DNA of 64,000 bases from Sphagnum compactum (lineage: Eukaryota; Bryophyta; Sphagnopsida; Sphagnales). The notes beneath the pieces were generated by a model. The model was not told where the DNA came from. It ran no database searches and worked only from the letters and a program-made list of their open reading frames with translations. The stretch spans positions 8,246,001 through 8,310,000 of the forward strand of contig OZ234497.1 of the NCBI GenBank assembly GCA_965153455.1, read 5' to 3'. Each line of letters begins with the position of its first letter. Position 1 is the stretch's first letter. Position numbers and translations under genes: made by a program. Below, one piece after another: positions 51,051-62,199 of the stretch.

Positions 51051-51314
51051 GCGAATTCTGGTACAACAAAAAACAACAACACTCTTGTATCCAATTTCTC
51101 TCCCTTTGCCAGATTCACAGCTCTGCTGGTTCTGGATACTTATTGATCTCACGTGAGACTTTCTCATAGCTACTCAGCCCCTCTTGATTGCTAAGGGTTT
51201 TGTGGAGAATTCTTGAGGAGTTATGTGGCAGCAAACAAAATCTGGAATTCTCATTTCTCTCAACAGCAACCATTCTATGTATGTAAACTGCCTGCATGTA
51301 TCTCCCTCATTGCG

Positions 51315-51765
51315 GAAATGTGACAGAAAACTCAGGATGTTGCATTTCTGTAGAACTAACTATGGGCTTGCTCTTGAGGTTTGAGCATGTTGTTACATGC
51401 TTCTCAACATCCGCTATCATCAGCTGAAATGTGACAGAAACTCAGGATGCTGGATTTCTTCTGTATCAGCAGGGTGTTCTCTTGAGGGTCGAGCATGTTG
51501 TTACCATGCTTATCAGCATCCACTATCAGCATCTGAAATGTGACAGAAACTCAGGATGCTGGATTTCTTCTATAGCATTTGGGTTTTCTCTTGAGGTTTG
51601 AGCATGTTGTTCCATGCTTAGATCAACATCTGCTATCAACAGCTGAAATGTGATTGAAACTCAGAGTGCTGATTTCTCTAGAATTAGGTGTGTTTCTCTT
51701 GAGATTTGAGCATGTTTTTACCATGCTAGGATTGACATCCGTTATCAGCAGCTGAATCTGAAGTC
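51315..51765. repeat. 110-bp tandem repeat, four to five units
   Basis: GAAATGTGACAGAAA-type unit starts occur at 51315, 51426, 51535 and 51645, with a diverged one near 51754 (spacing 109-111). Shared blocks are CTCAGGATGCTGGATTTCT, CTCTTGAGGTTTGAGCATGT and ATCAGCAGCTGAA. The array follows the 158-bp repeat after about 260 bp of non-repeated DNA. Confidence 0.9.
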
Positions 51766-53389
51766 AGAGAGATACAAAGGCAGGGTCTGCTTGCTGCTAT
51801 ATTCATTCATGCTGAAGGTGACAACACCAACAGATTACCTGACACTTTCATGTGCATGACAGTAGTCACAAGGTTTTGATGATGATGATGATGATTATAC
51901 TAGTCAGTTTCTTGAAGGCATTGTTTCAGAAACTCTTCATGTCATGTGCTCATCACATTTCTTTGAGGCTCTTGCTTGAAGAATTGGGGATGATGATGCT
52001 CATGCAGCAATTCATATACAAAATCTGAAGTAAAATCAATAGCTGTGAAAATCTGAGTTTCTCCCAATCCCTTTGTGCTGTGCCTAGAAGTTCACATTGT
52101 TCTCATATGTACAACGGAGAGAGGTGTGCCAGGTTCACCTTTGCATGGATATGTATAATGGACAGAGGTGTGCCATGGCTGACCTTTGCATATCCGGCTC
52201 TTTCTCTCGCCTGGTTAGGAACATCTGGTCAATGCAGGATTCTTGAGCTAAAAACGATAGAATTGTGCAACTATCTATGACCATACAATTTAAGGTTTTG
52301 CAAAAGAAAAAGAGCAACTAAGCGATTAGGATGGTTGCACTATATTGATGGGTAACAGCAGAGTTGTTAGTGTTCAGAAGGAGCATTGTGTTATCTAGAT
52401 CCATGAGAAGGGTTTTCAAATGTCTGATCCTCTCCACCTTTTGTTGAACCTTTTGTTGGCTCTGCCCTTTAGGGTAGAGACATTGTGATGCACCCAGAAA
52501 TGGATCAAAGTATCCCTGCATTCTAGGGTCATGTGGAGTCAACTTCAGAAACATTTCCAGCATAACTGAAGGATCCACTTGGGCTTCACCATGCTAACCA
52601 CCATGTGTTCCAATTTTGCATGTTGAATATTTATCATCCTTATGGATATCATTTGAAGGGAACAAGCTGCTTATATTTTTGATTTCATTATCAATTTGCC
52701 ACTGCATCCAATGGGGACTTCAGTGTGCTGGTTTACTATGTCCCTCATGCAAAGTATTGAGTTGTTTTCTTGGAAACAAACTTTGAAATTCTTAAAGAGT
52801 TTGAAGTCGATGCCACCTACTATCTGAGACCAAGAACAAATCATTAAGCACGGTAGTAGTAGTAGCAATGGGTTTATGACAGATGTTTGATCTAATGGTA
52901 CTCGAGTTTCTCTTTCAATGTTATTCAATTTGAGAAAGTGGGCTCTCGTGGTACCCAGCTTTTCAGATGAGGCCATGGCAAAACCCATGAGCTGAATCAT
53001 TCATTTTGATTGTGTTAAATCCATTGCTCGAGGAAACCCCAGTGGGGAAGGAGGAGGCAACAGCCTCATCACATTTGTTCCTAACGAAAACCAGAGTGAG
53101 GTGGGTATTAGAAATTGCACCAAACCGTCACTGGGTATCAAGCCATGTATCAAAGTTGATAATTGTGATCATTAAAAAAAGTCAATTGCCCAATTTTGAT
53201 CTAGAATCATGGTTATCACATAATCAAATACCCAGTTATTATATATGATCACGGTTCTCAAGTTGTTTTTTATTTTTATTTTTAAAGTCAAATATCTGCC
53301 TAAAACTGCTGGGTTTTTGGCAGGTTCTTTCATGAAACCTGGCAGTTCTTCAAAGACACGGAATTGACAGTTATTGAAGCTTATTGATG
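51766..53389 (-). other. No gene established; two unrecognised minus-strand frames
   Basis: The frame at 52318-52578 (minus) reads like real protein in composition (fragments KLTPHDPRMQGYFDPF and VERIRHLKTLLMDLDN) but seems to begin at a GTG or a splice site rather than an ATG. The frame at 52671-53000 begins MIQLMGFAMASSEKLGTT. They could be exons of one unrecognised gene or its remains; I know no matching family. The rest (51766-52317) shows only a GATGATGATGATGATGAT run near 51879. Confidence 0.3.
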
Positions 53390-53475
53390 ATAATGATTAT
53401 GTTTCTTTGATTCGAACATTTTCAAATACCTGAAACTGGTTGGTTCTTTGGTTCTGAATTTCAAATACTCGCGCC
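53390..53475 (+). repeat. Degenerate ~45-bp minisatellite, locus 3
   Basis: About two units of TTTGATTCGAACATTTTCAAAT - CTGAAACTGGTTGGTTCT - TTGGTTCTGAATTTCAAATAC, the same family and orientation as 23630-23995. Confidence 0.5.
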
Positions 53476-54100
53476 ACACTGGCGTAAACCTGAATCGAAC
53501 CATACAACAGACAGCATAGGAAAGCTCATAATAATTGTCGGGATAGGTAGTCATTTTGTGTGGAGGAAGAAGCTACCAAATGTTCCCTCCAACTTCACAT
53601 TTCAGAAAAGCTCAAAGAAAATATAAATTACTATCAATAATTGGCCATGCCTACTTTTCTTTTTTGGTTTGCCATGCCTCCCACTACCGTAGTACCTTGG
53701 CGGATTCAGCACATGAATGTCGAATAATTAATTTAATTTAAGTTTCCTGGTTCGAGGACCCTTAGATTTTTTTAATTCTGAAATTTTTGACAATAAGAAG
53801 TAAATATATTGTAAGGTGCAATCGTTTCAAACAGATTGAACTGTCTTAGTGATCAGGTTGGACCTTAAGTTGATATTCTCCATTCACGACAACCAGAGTT
53901 TAAACTCTACAACTTGTTCTTCGAAATTTTGACAGAATAAAAAATAAATTTATAACAATTTTGGCACATCAAAAATTAATTTAATTTAATTTAATTTAAT
54001 TTATGCTGAAGCTGCCAAGGTACTAGTGTAATTCCCTCAGGCTCATTCTCTTTTAGGTAGGCATGAAAAATTCCACTACAATCTTGGTGCATTTTAGCCC
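53476..54100. other. AT-rich intergenic, no gene seen
   Basis: Contains a run of TTTAA repeats at about 53978-54002 and, at about 54009, an AGCTGCCAAGGTACTAGTG motif also found near 37768 and, diverged, near 34939. Confidence 0.4.
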
Positions 54101-54432
54101 AAGGGTGATGGCTTAGTGGTGTAGCCAACATTGATGCAAGGATATTGTGTTTAGATTCATTTATAGAGTGTAGTAGCTTAAGGGATTTTGGCCCCTAGGT
54201 AATAATAATAGGTCTATTTTTATATGAGGATTTTTGAAAGATGATATTTTGGCTTCTGTTGAAACTTGAGATTAGTTATAGTATCTTGAAGGATTTTGGT
54301 TTCTTTTAGAGGATTTTTTGAAGATTATATATTTTTGCATGGTGAAACAGTTGAGTTTTCATAATTCTTCTTTTGCCTTAAGATACTTTTTCATGTAAAT
54401 GGCAAGGCCACAGTGTAATGCACCCCTTGTTG
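54101..54432 (+). mobile_element. SINE-like element, copy 2
   Basis: Begins with TGGCTTAGTGG (about 54109-54119), a perfect match to the tRNA A-box pattern; about 30 bases later GTTTAGATTC approximates a B box. The 3' body is collinear with the reverse complement of 35604-35935. The ~330-bp length, lack of coding capacity and tRNA-like head fit a tRNA-derived SINE. No poly(A) tail or target duplication was found. Confidence 0.6.
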
Positions 54433-54866
54433 CTTGATTGGGATACAATCATTGTGAGTAGATTTGATCTGATGGATGCCATATATTATTGTCAGGGCTT
54501 TTGGGGCTTTTACAGTGATTGATGCATGAAAGAAGAAGTTGCAAGTGCAAACTTTTTCAAATGATGGAACAAAGAGGGAGACAGACAGACAGACAGACAG
54601 ACAGAAAGAAGAGACATTGTCTTCTTCCAAGTTCAAAACTCACTCTGAGTAGCAAGGACAAATTAACAGTCTGATGTCTTTCAAAACTGACCACATTGGA
54701 GGACTAAATTCTTAGGTTTAGGAATTCAATGACAAAAAGTTTTGGAGGAAAGCAAAAGCAAAGCAAACAAGATAAAGAACAATTCCAAGTATCCCTAGCT
54801 TGGGCTGCCACTTCAGTTTGTCTAAGCACAAAGAAGATTCACAAATTGTTTCTCAAACATGGTCAT
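54433..54866. other. Intergenic with (ACAG)n microsatellite
   Basis: A (GACA)n run of about six units occupies 54580-54604. I see no gene. Confidence 0.5.
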
Positions 54867-54925
54867 GCCCTAACCTATGTCCTTACCTATGCATGTGACT
54901 ACGAGGTAAGGACATAGGTTAGGGC
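54867..54925. repeat. Perfect 22-bp inverted repeat (hairpin)
   Basis: The arm at 54867-54888 (starting GCCCTAACCTATG) is matched exactly by its reverse complement at 54904-54925, with a 15-base loop. Pairing stops abruptly outside the arms. It may be the palindromic core of a MITE, since an AGGTAGGTAAC motif follows and the right terminus of the family in copy B lies at 55291-55303. Confidence 0.9.
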
Positions 54926-55169
54926 TAGTGAGTTGTTACTAGGTAGGTAACAAGGCATCACAAACACGCTGGCCCTGCCAATAAATAAGATGTTGTACAT
55001 CTACCTACTCTGTCCACACTCTGAACACCGAAACAATCCATTCCAATCTAAACAGTCTAAACGCTTCCACCAAAGAAATCGGTTCGCCTAATGTGAAACT
55101 GGTTCTAATAAGGTAAAACTTCCAAAAGTTCGATCCAATGCAATAGTCCCTGTCCCCCTGTCCCCCATA

Positions 55170-55303
55170 AAAACAGAAACCGAGTGGTTTGAGCTAACCA
55201 CTCTGGTTTAGCTTAAGGAATTGGAACCCAATGGAAAAATGTTTCCAGTCCACCCACCATCTGTACCTCATGGTGAATTAATGGCTGTTGGGTCACTCTG
55301 GCC
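55170..55303 (+). mobile_element. MITE-like element, copy D (right end)
   Basis: Ends with GGTCACTCTGGCC, preceded by GGAACCCAATGGAAAAATGTTTCC, CCACCATCTGTACCTCATGG and TGGCTGTTG, in the same order as the right ends of copies B and C. No left terminus was found; the element may extend left to the hairpin at 54867. Confidence 0.55.
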
Positions 55304-56259
55304 ATTAATCTAGAGGTGCCACACACAATAAGCTCCTAACTTGGGGGCTACAAGTAACATGCAAATTCCAGAATTTTGGACAATGATTTGGAACCTGATG
55401 ACATGGACTATCCAGTGTTGGTCTGGTATAGAGACCTACAATCAGGGTAGCCCGGCTGGTAACCAAATACTTAAGCGCTCAGAGTAAAATAGCAGCCAAT
55501 CAAGTGTTTTGTTCGTCCTACTGATCCAAGACTTTTTGTAATTCTGCTCTGGGCGCATCCATAGCCACTTAGATCACATCGAATGGTTGAGAAATGACGG
55601 AGATATGCCCATTCAAAGTATGGGTCCTTTAAAAGCTGGAAAAGGTACAAAGCAAACACATGGGTGACTGATCATGAGCAAACACATCACATTGCATGAT
55701 CAATCTTCAATCTGCTGACAAGTGGACAACATGATGCTTGTTTTCAAACTGGATGGATGCCAACACCATTAACTTTTTCATACAAAACAATTCATCAGGC
55801 ATGAAGGGCCAAGATTAAATTTTCAAAAATGAGACCAATCAACGGTCATAGCAAAAAACTTGTTCCATTAACCCTAATTTTCTGAACTAGAATGGGCACC
55901 ACAAACTTAGGGTTTAGTTTCTCTCTTATGCACTGCGGCAGGAGTTTGCTAAGTTTGTTGTTGCTCAATGTTGTTGGAGACGCTAGTGTCATTGAGGTGT
56001 TCCTTCCCTTGATGTGCTTTGTGGTTTCTATGTTGGACCAAGGATCTTTCCCAACCTATCCCGGAATCATTGCCAAGCTTGCAATTTCTTTCTACATTTC
56101 TTTCTACTCATGGGACTTCACTAACCTATTGTTAGACTATGAAACAAGGGACAATTGAAAGCTTTGGAGTTTTTTTGTTGTCTTTTCTTTGCACATTGTG
56201 TTTGAGTTTTTGGGTTGCAGGTTTCCGTTGGTTGCAAGTGCTCTTTTAGTTCGAACTTC
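55304..56259. other. Intergenic, no gene recognised
   Basis: An 88-codon plus frame at 55892-56158 is strongly hydrophobic and unrecognised. Confidence 0.35.
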
Positions 56260-56512
56260 TCAATCTCATCCATTGCAAGTCAGTGTTGTTTAGGCACCCT
56301 TTCTCTCTCCTTGGCCATCACTCTTTCTTTCCTCTCTATTGCAGGATGTCATGGGGATGCGCATGCCCTCTCCCCTCTTCCGAAGGTCTTTATCTCTCCC
56401 TGGCCATCGCTCTCTTTCTTTCTCCCCTATGTTGAACCTTTTTTTCACTCCTTAGTTGTCACTCACTTTTTCTTTCTCCCCTCTATCAAACCTTTCTCTC
56501 TTTCCCTGGCCA

Positions 56513-56568
<56 letters not shown>

Positions 56569-56771
56569 CTTGGCATTGAAGTTCTCTCTTTCCTGTGTGT
56601 TGAAGTTTTCTTTCTCTCATGTGCATTGAAGTTCTTTCTCTTTTTCCCTGACGTTGAAGCTCTCTTTTTCCCTAGCGTTGAAGTTTTTTCTCTCTCTCCC
56701 TAGAGTTGAAGCTCTCTCTCTTTCTATTGCAATGCATCTCGAAGGTGTGCACACTCTCTCCCCTCTGTCGA

Positions 56772-56803
<32 letters not shown>

Positions 56804-58690
56804 CCCCTTAGCCATCGCTTTCTCTTGCCTTTCTATAACAACGTCTCTCGAACCTGCGTGTGTTGTCTCCCTTCAATAAAAGCCCTTTTTCACACTCTAG
56901 CCATCGCTCTCACTTCCTCCCTGGCTCACAGCACTTTGAAGGGGTAGAGGGGCGTGCTAGAGCTCCGAGATGGGACTAGGAAGAATTGACAAGCTTCAAT
57001 TACTCACACAAGCCTGCACAAAACCAACACAAGGTGGTTAGTGCATAGTTGGAACACTTTTGGTGCTAGGACGAGCCACGGGCAACTCGGACTCACAAGA
57101 CTCACCACGGCCTGGACTTGGGGAAGCCACCACCTTCCCCCTTATAGTATACTCTGCACCTCTCCATGGGGGCCACATCCAAATGGCTTTTTGTCCCGAG
57201 ACTCCCAAGTGGAGTCCCGAAATTCCCACAACTGGGACTCCCGCGACTTTTGGGGCCCATGACTTTGCGTGCAGACCTTCGAATGCAATGAGGTCTAAAG
57301 CAAAGTTGTATCCCTTGTCGAAAGCTTTCCAACGGTATGTCGCACGCCACCTACACGCAAGGGGATCGGGTCGATTCCTAACTTTTAGTGGTCGCGAGTC
57401 AAACTGCCAGTTTGATTCCCGGCCCTTCTTTTGGCCATAACTTATGTTTCAGATGTCCAAATACCCTTAAACATCTACATTTCAATATCTTTCCAATGAT
57501 ACAAATAACTTTTCAATCGGATGGGTTTCGACCCCTGCAATCGCGCTCTGAAAGTTCGGGAGTCCATTTGGGACTCCAACTCCCACAATGGGAGTTCACT
57601 TGGGAGTGTGAGGGTTCATTCCCTCACACTCTTTGCACTCCCAGGAGCATGTGATGTGACTCCCGGGTCTCCCTCTTGGCCCGCAACCTTGCAACCCCTT
57701 GCCTTGGTCACGAGCCCAAGGCTAGGGTTGTGACACTTTGTCTCATTTCTGTTACAACACATCTCAAAGGTGTGTGTGCTCTCCCCTCTGCCAAATCTCC
57801 CCCTTTCTCTAGCCATCGTTCTCTTTTTCTTTCTCTTCTTTGTTGCAACGCATCCCGAAGGTGCACACATTCTCTCTCCTTTTTATTGCAACACATCTAA
57901 AGGGTGTGTTTCTTTCTGTCCCCACTACCGAATCTCCCTTTTTCTTTCTAGCCATCGCTCTCTCTCTCCTTTTTGTATCCTGAGGGTGCACTCTCTCTCT
58001 CCCTTTTGCTAAATCTCTCTTTCCCCTCTATTGAAGCTTTCATTCTCTCCCTAGCCATTGCTCTCTCTCTCCCCTTTGCTAAATTTTTCTTTCATTCACC
58101 TTTGTTGAAGCTCTCATTTTCTCCCTGGCCATCTTTATCTTTCTCTCTTTCTCTCTCTACCATTGAAGCTTTCATTCTCTTTTTTGTTACAACACATTCA
58201 AGGGTACGCGCTTTCTCTCCCCTTTATCAAAACTCTTTCTTTCTCCCTGGCCATCACTCCCTCTCTCCCTCCCTTCCATTGAAGCTCTCTCTCTTTCCCC
58301 TCCACTAAATTTCCCTTTTTTTCCCCCTAACATTGAAGCTCTCTCTTTGTCCCTAGCCATTGGTCCCCATCTCTCTCCCCTCTATTGAAGCTTTCTCTTT
58401 TTATGCCGAATCTCCCTTTCTCTCTCTTTCCGTGGCGTTGAAACTTTCTCTCTCCTTTCTGTTACAGCAATCTAGGGATGCGCTCTCTTTTTCCCCTCTG
58501 CCAAAGCTCTCTCTTTCTTTCTCCCTAGCCATCACTTCCTCTCTCTCTTCCCTTTGTTGAAGTTTTTTCTTTCCTTGGCCGCTCATTCTCTCTCCCTAGC
58601 CATTGCTTTCTCTCTTTCTTTCTCTCTCTCTCGCTCTCTCTCGCTCTCTCTCCTTAAGCCAAGGTTATCTCTATCTCTTCCTTCTATCCA
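56260..58690 (+). repeat. Long polypyrimidine block with degenerate repeat (interrupted)
   Basis: Outside the insert at 56939-57733 the plus strand is overwhelmingly C and T. A degenerate motif CTCCCTRGCCATYGCTCTCT recurs about 13 times (for example near 56310, 56402, 56510, 56812, 57950, 58055, 58250, 58528 and 58600), mixed with TTGAAGCTCTCTC and with RTTRCAACRCATCYC-AAGGTGYGC segments. It includes pure (CT)n at 56516-56566 and (TA)n at 56772-56799. The Ser/Leu/Phe-rich frames here are by-products. Confidence 0.85.
56939..57733 (+). mobile_element. Solo-LTR-like insert, copy 1 (~795 bp)
   Basis: A GC-richer segment with no CT bias that splits the polypyrimidine block. The 7-bp sequence CACTTTG flanks it on both sides (56932-56938 and 57734-57740), consistent with a target-site duplication of 5-7 bp. 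A diverged collinear copy lies at 28900-29635. It has no coding capacity. The size and duplication suggest a solo LTR, but the exact TG...CA ends are ambiguous, so another element type is possible. Confidence 0.6.
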
Positions 58691-58888
58691 AGCTCTCTAA
58701 ACTCCAACCTCTTTCTTTTTATCTCTTATATCTATTGCAATTATCCAAGTTCGAATTAGAGCTTTGTTCTTTTCATTCAGTCTCAACTTTCCCAAACTCC
58801 ACCCATTCATTATCTATCTTTTTTTCCTGGCTTTCCCCTACGTCCTACTACAACCCCCCACCCCCCACATCCGGTTGTAACTTGCAGT

Positions 58889-60963
58889 TTACAAATCAAT
58901 GGAAGGTTGGGGCAACCTTGCTGAAACATGGCCTTTTGCAAGCATCCTTACCTTTGCCCTTGCTCTAACTTCTAATTGTGCAGTTATTGAAATGCCCAAG
59001 TTGATGCCTCTATACCCTAAAGGATGGGTTTTGAAACCAACTTGGAAGTTTTGATGAAGTCTGTCACATGCTTCCCTAATTACAAGTGTTGACCAAGCTC
59101 GGTTGAAATTTGCTCTATGTCGTTTCTTAACTAGCCGTTGAATTATTTTGTCTGCAGCACTTTGTGAATCTATTGCACGCCTTTTTTTGTTTCCTCCCTT
59201 TACTCTCTCCTTTGTTATCTTATTTCTTCCGATGCTTCTTTGTCCATTTTTTTTGTCGCAGAATCTGCAAATATTCATTAGAAGTAACAACATGGGATTG
59301 ATTATAGTCAATTAATGGCTCTTTGTCGCATGTTTTTGTTGCAGGCAGATGCGGGAAAAATAACAAATTTTGAAGGAAAATTGGAGCTAAAACTCTTCTA
59401 AAATGAAGTAACTCCTCTTCAAATGCATTTGTAAATTCACATAGAATAAATATGTAATCTAATGTACCTTCTATTCTTATATTTTCCATGATACCACGAC
59501 TTGTAGGCTCTTCCACATAGTACCTTAGTAATTGTTCCTACCCATCAATTCTAGTTGTAGCAGTGTCATCTGTAATGGTGGCTATGTTAATTAGTTCTAG
59601 AGCTGCTCCATTTTCACCCCAGCCTTCAATATCATTAATTGCTTCATCAAAGTTTTCTACATTGTCCTCATTTGATGTGTTGTTATGATCAATAGTGTAG
59701 AGTCCATTGGACTTAGTCCTTCCATCCAAAGCCTTTGGATTAAAATGCCAAATTCTTATAACTTGAAACCCATTCTTGATGTTTCTTTTGGAAAAATCTA
59801 CATCTAATGCCTTATCTACCCATGCTACAAGCGTAGCCTTGTTTAGCTCATTATAATTATTTCTAACCATGTTATTCTCTTTTTCTTTTCTAAAAGTTGT
59901 TTTAAAGGGCTTAAAACAGCTTACATCTAAAGGTTGTAAAGCATGGGAGGTGTGTGAGGGTAAGGTAATCATATCTAGACCAAACTATTGTGCATGTTCT
60001 ATTCCTTCTAGGCTAACATGTGAACTATGTCCATCTATAGCTAATAGATGATGATTGCTTGGAAAGATACTACCTGGGACAGACCTCTTGAAAAATGACA
60101 GAAATTATTTGAATAAGAAACTTGTCATCCATGTTTTGGTTTAAACTACCATATATGTTTTAGATTTTCATAATGTAATTACTTCTGATTCTTTCACCCT
60201 AGGATATGTAAAACCCTGGTATGGATCCCCCTGCTGCATTCACTGCACAGTTCATGGTCAACCATTCTCTAAATTTAGGCATAGTGTTATACACTTGATG
60301 AGATCCCTTCTTTGTTATAACTTTAACTCTGGATTGCTTCCCCGCTTGAATCCCAGTCTCATCACAGTTCCATATGTGATTTAGCCTATATTGATGTTGG
60401 ATGTACAAGGATGTCAGGTTTTGGTAGAACAAGTTACAAGAACTGGTGGTCAAACCTTGGGCTTTATTGATGTCCAATCCTTCTACAAGACAAATGTTCA
60501 ACTCTAAATGCCTACATTTAAACCAATACCACCATGAATCCGCAGGCAACCCATTTCAAAATGGGGTGGGTTGGGTCTTAGTCACTTTCCGCATTTGAGT
60601 TTGTTGCAATGTTATGGAAAGCCCACATTCTTGCATACTAAAAACCCATGCAACAATAGCTTCATCTTTTTCTTCTATTAGTACACCTTGTGGACCAATT
60701 TTCCTACTTCTAGTCTTCCCATATAGGTGGTCAAATAGTGAAGTTACAGGTGTGCCCCAAAACTTGTTGACCCCCCATAACGAAGTTATGCCTCTTTCAA
60801 CTACATCCATGGCTACTTCTAATGATTCATTTGTCCACTTGCCTCTTGGATTTGTAGTAGAGACCTTATTTGTTCTTGCTGACCTTTGTATTGTGTTTGA
60901 TATTGTTTGAGGAAGGACATTTTCCCCTTGTCTGCTTCTTGTTGGTCTAGCACCCCACTTCAT
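58889..60963 (-). pseudogene. pogo/Tigger-type transposase (CENP-B-like DDE), disrupted
   Basis: The minus strand encodes an almost complete transposase. N-terminal helix-turn-helix part: RKWTNESL-type region (60556-60963), with NPRGKWTNESLEVAMD and GLSITLQQTQ. Catalytic core: SWWYWFKCRH, HIWNCDETGIQAGKQS (first Asp), REWLTMNCAVNAAG, GSIPGFYIS, HLLAIDGHSSHV (second Asp), then MITLPSHTSHALQPLDVSCF with FKTTFRKEKENN. C-terminal part: EPLIDYNQSHVVTSNEYL (about 59250-59310 and on), then a diverged tail to 58889. It is dead: in-frame stops after TQPTPF (60556), after GFYIS (60199), in LFK-FLSFF, in EHAQ-FGLD and near 59538, plus one frameshift between about 60199 and 60090. Terminal inverted repeats were not identified. 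Confidence 0.85.
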
Positions 60964-62199
60964 CTCCTACGAGGGACATTGAGCATCATGATGCTCCTAA
61001 TTTTCCTGAACCCAACCTCCAAAAGCTTGGTGGAATTTAGTTAGGCCCCACTAGTGGTACTCCCTTATTTTTTTTATGTTTAAACAAAGAAAACAAAAAG
61101 CGTGTTAGTTTGGGGTATTTGTGTAATCTAGATTCATGTGTCAACACACTAGTGTTGATTAGATCAAAGATGACTGCAAAATTAGTCAAGTCTAAATCTT
61201 CATCTATTGTTGTTGTGCATGTTGTAGGAGTCTATCTAATTATATGTTATGCTCGAACTCTAGGAAATCTACGTTGACCAACTGTTTTTGCACTTTTTCT
61301 TACTATAGGGATAACTAATTTAACTATCCAACGAAAGTAAACGAACTTGTTAAAATTTTCCTTGTAAATCTTGTCAATATATGCAATTATGTTTTCATCT
61401 TAGTGATTCTCTATCTTGGGTAGCTTTAGTGTCTCCTTTTTTAGAATCTACAACATTATGTTCTCTTCCCTTTGCTTTTTGGTTTTTTCCTTCCCATTGC
61501 TAGGCAATTCTATGATCTCTTCTTTCACTTTGTTAAGCAACTCAATCTTTTCCTCTTTGACTAGTATGCTTGAAATCTTTATATTTTCCTTAAGCATTTG
61601 TGATCTGAACACTATTGCACTAAGACATAACAACTCTAAAAATGCTTGAAGTTCATATTCCACATATTGTGGTACCCTAAACATGTCCATTTGCAATTGA
61701 ACTAAGTTGAATTGAATGTAATACAATTACATTTAGACTTTCAACATTCTGATTATAATGGGTTGTTTTGGCAAAAAAGAGATTTAGGAATTTCTTAGAT
61801 CCTTAGGTTCAAAAACTTTGTAGTTTAATGTGATGTTAGAGTCCTTTAATGTGTTGTGCCCCTTTCAACCCTAAAAGTTTTACTTGTCACCAAACATTAA
61901 AAACCACATAATGGAGTTCATTGTTTGTAAATCCACCTTACATCTTTCATTTCACCAAACACCAGAAGCCCTAAATACATTTGAATTTTTTAGATTTGCA
62001 AGCACTTGTACAAAAGCAGGGTGTAATTCACTAGCCTAAATCATTATGGGACCTTAAAAGTGAAATAAGTTCACTACATTTTAATGATTTCACCCTAGTT
62101 AAAATTATTTCACTATAATATCATTATGTAAACATCGTGTTTCATTACTAGTTAACATAATTCATTATTATAATTTACTATGATAAATAGGTTCATTTT
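60964..62199. other. AT-rich flank of the transposase; one unrecognised frame
   Basis: A 92-codon minus frame at 61448-61726 is Lys/Glu-rich with likely coiled-coil character (KVKEEIIELPSNGKEKTKKQ) and may have belonged to the same or another mobile element. No family recognised. Confidence 0.35.

Noticed and set aside
51315-51765. Possible CRISPR array
   Set aside because: Units are contiguous 110-bp tandem repeats without unique spacers, and the context is a eukaryotic genome.
54867-54925. miRNA precursor
   Set aside because: Only 59 nt in total with perfect arms; shorter than usual plant precursors and no mature-miRNA sequence recognised.
56215-58586. Long Ser/Leu/Phe-rich frames
   Set aside because: Translations of polypyrimidine repeats.
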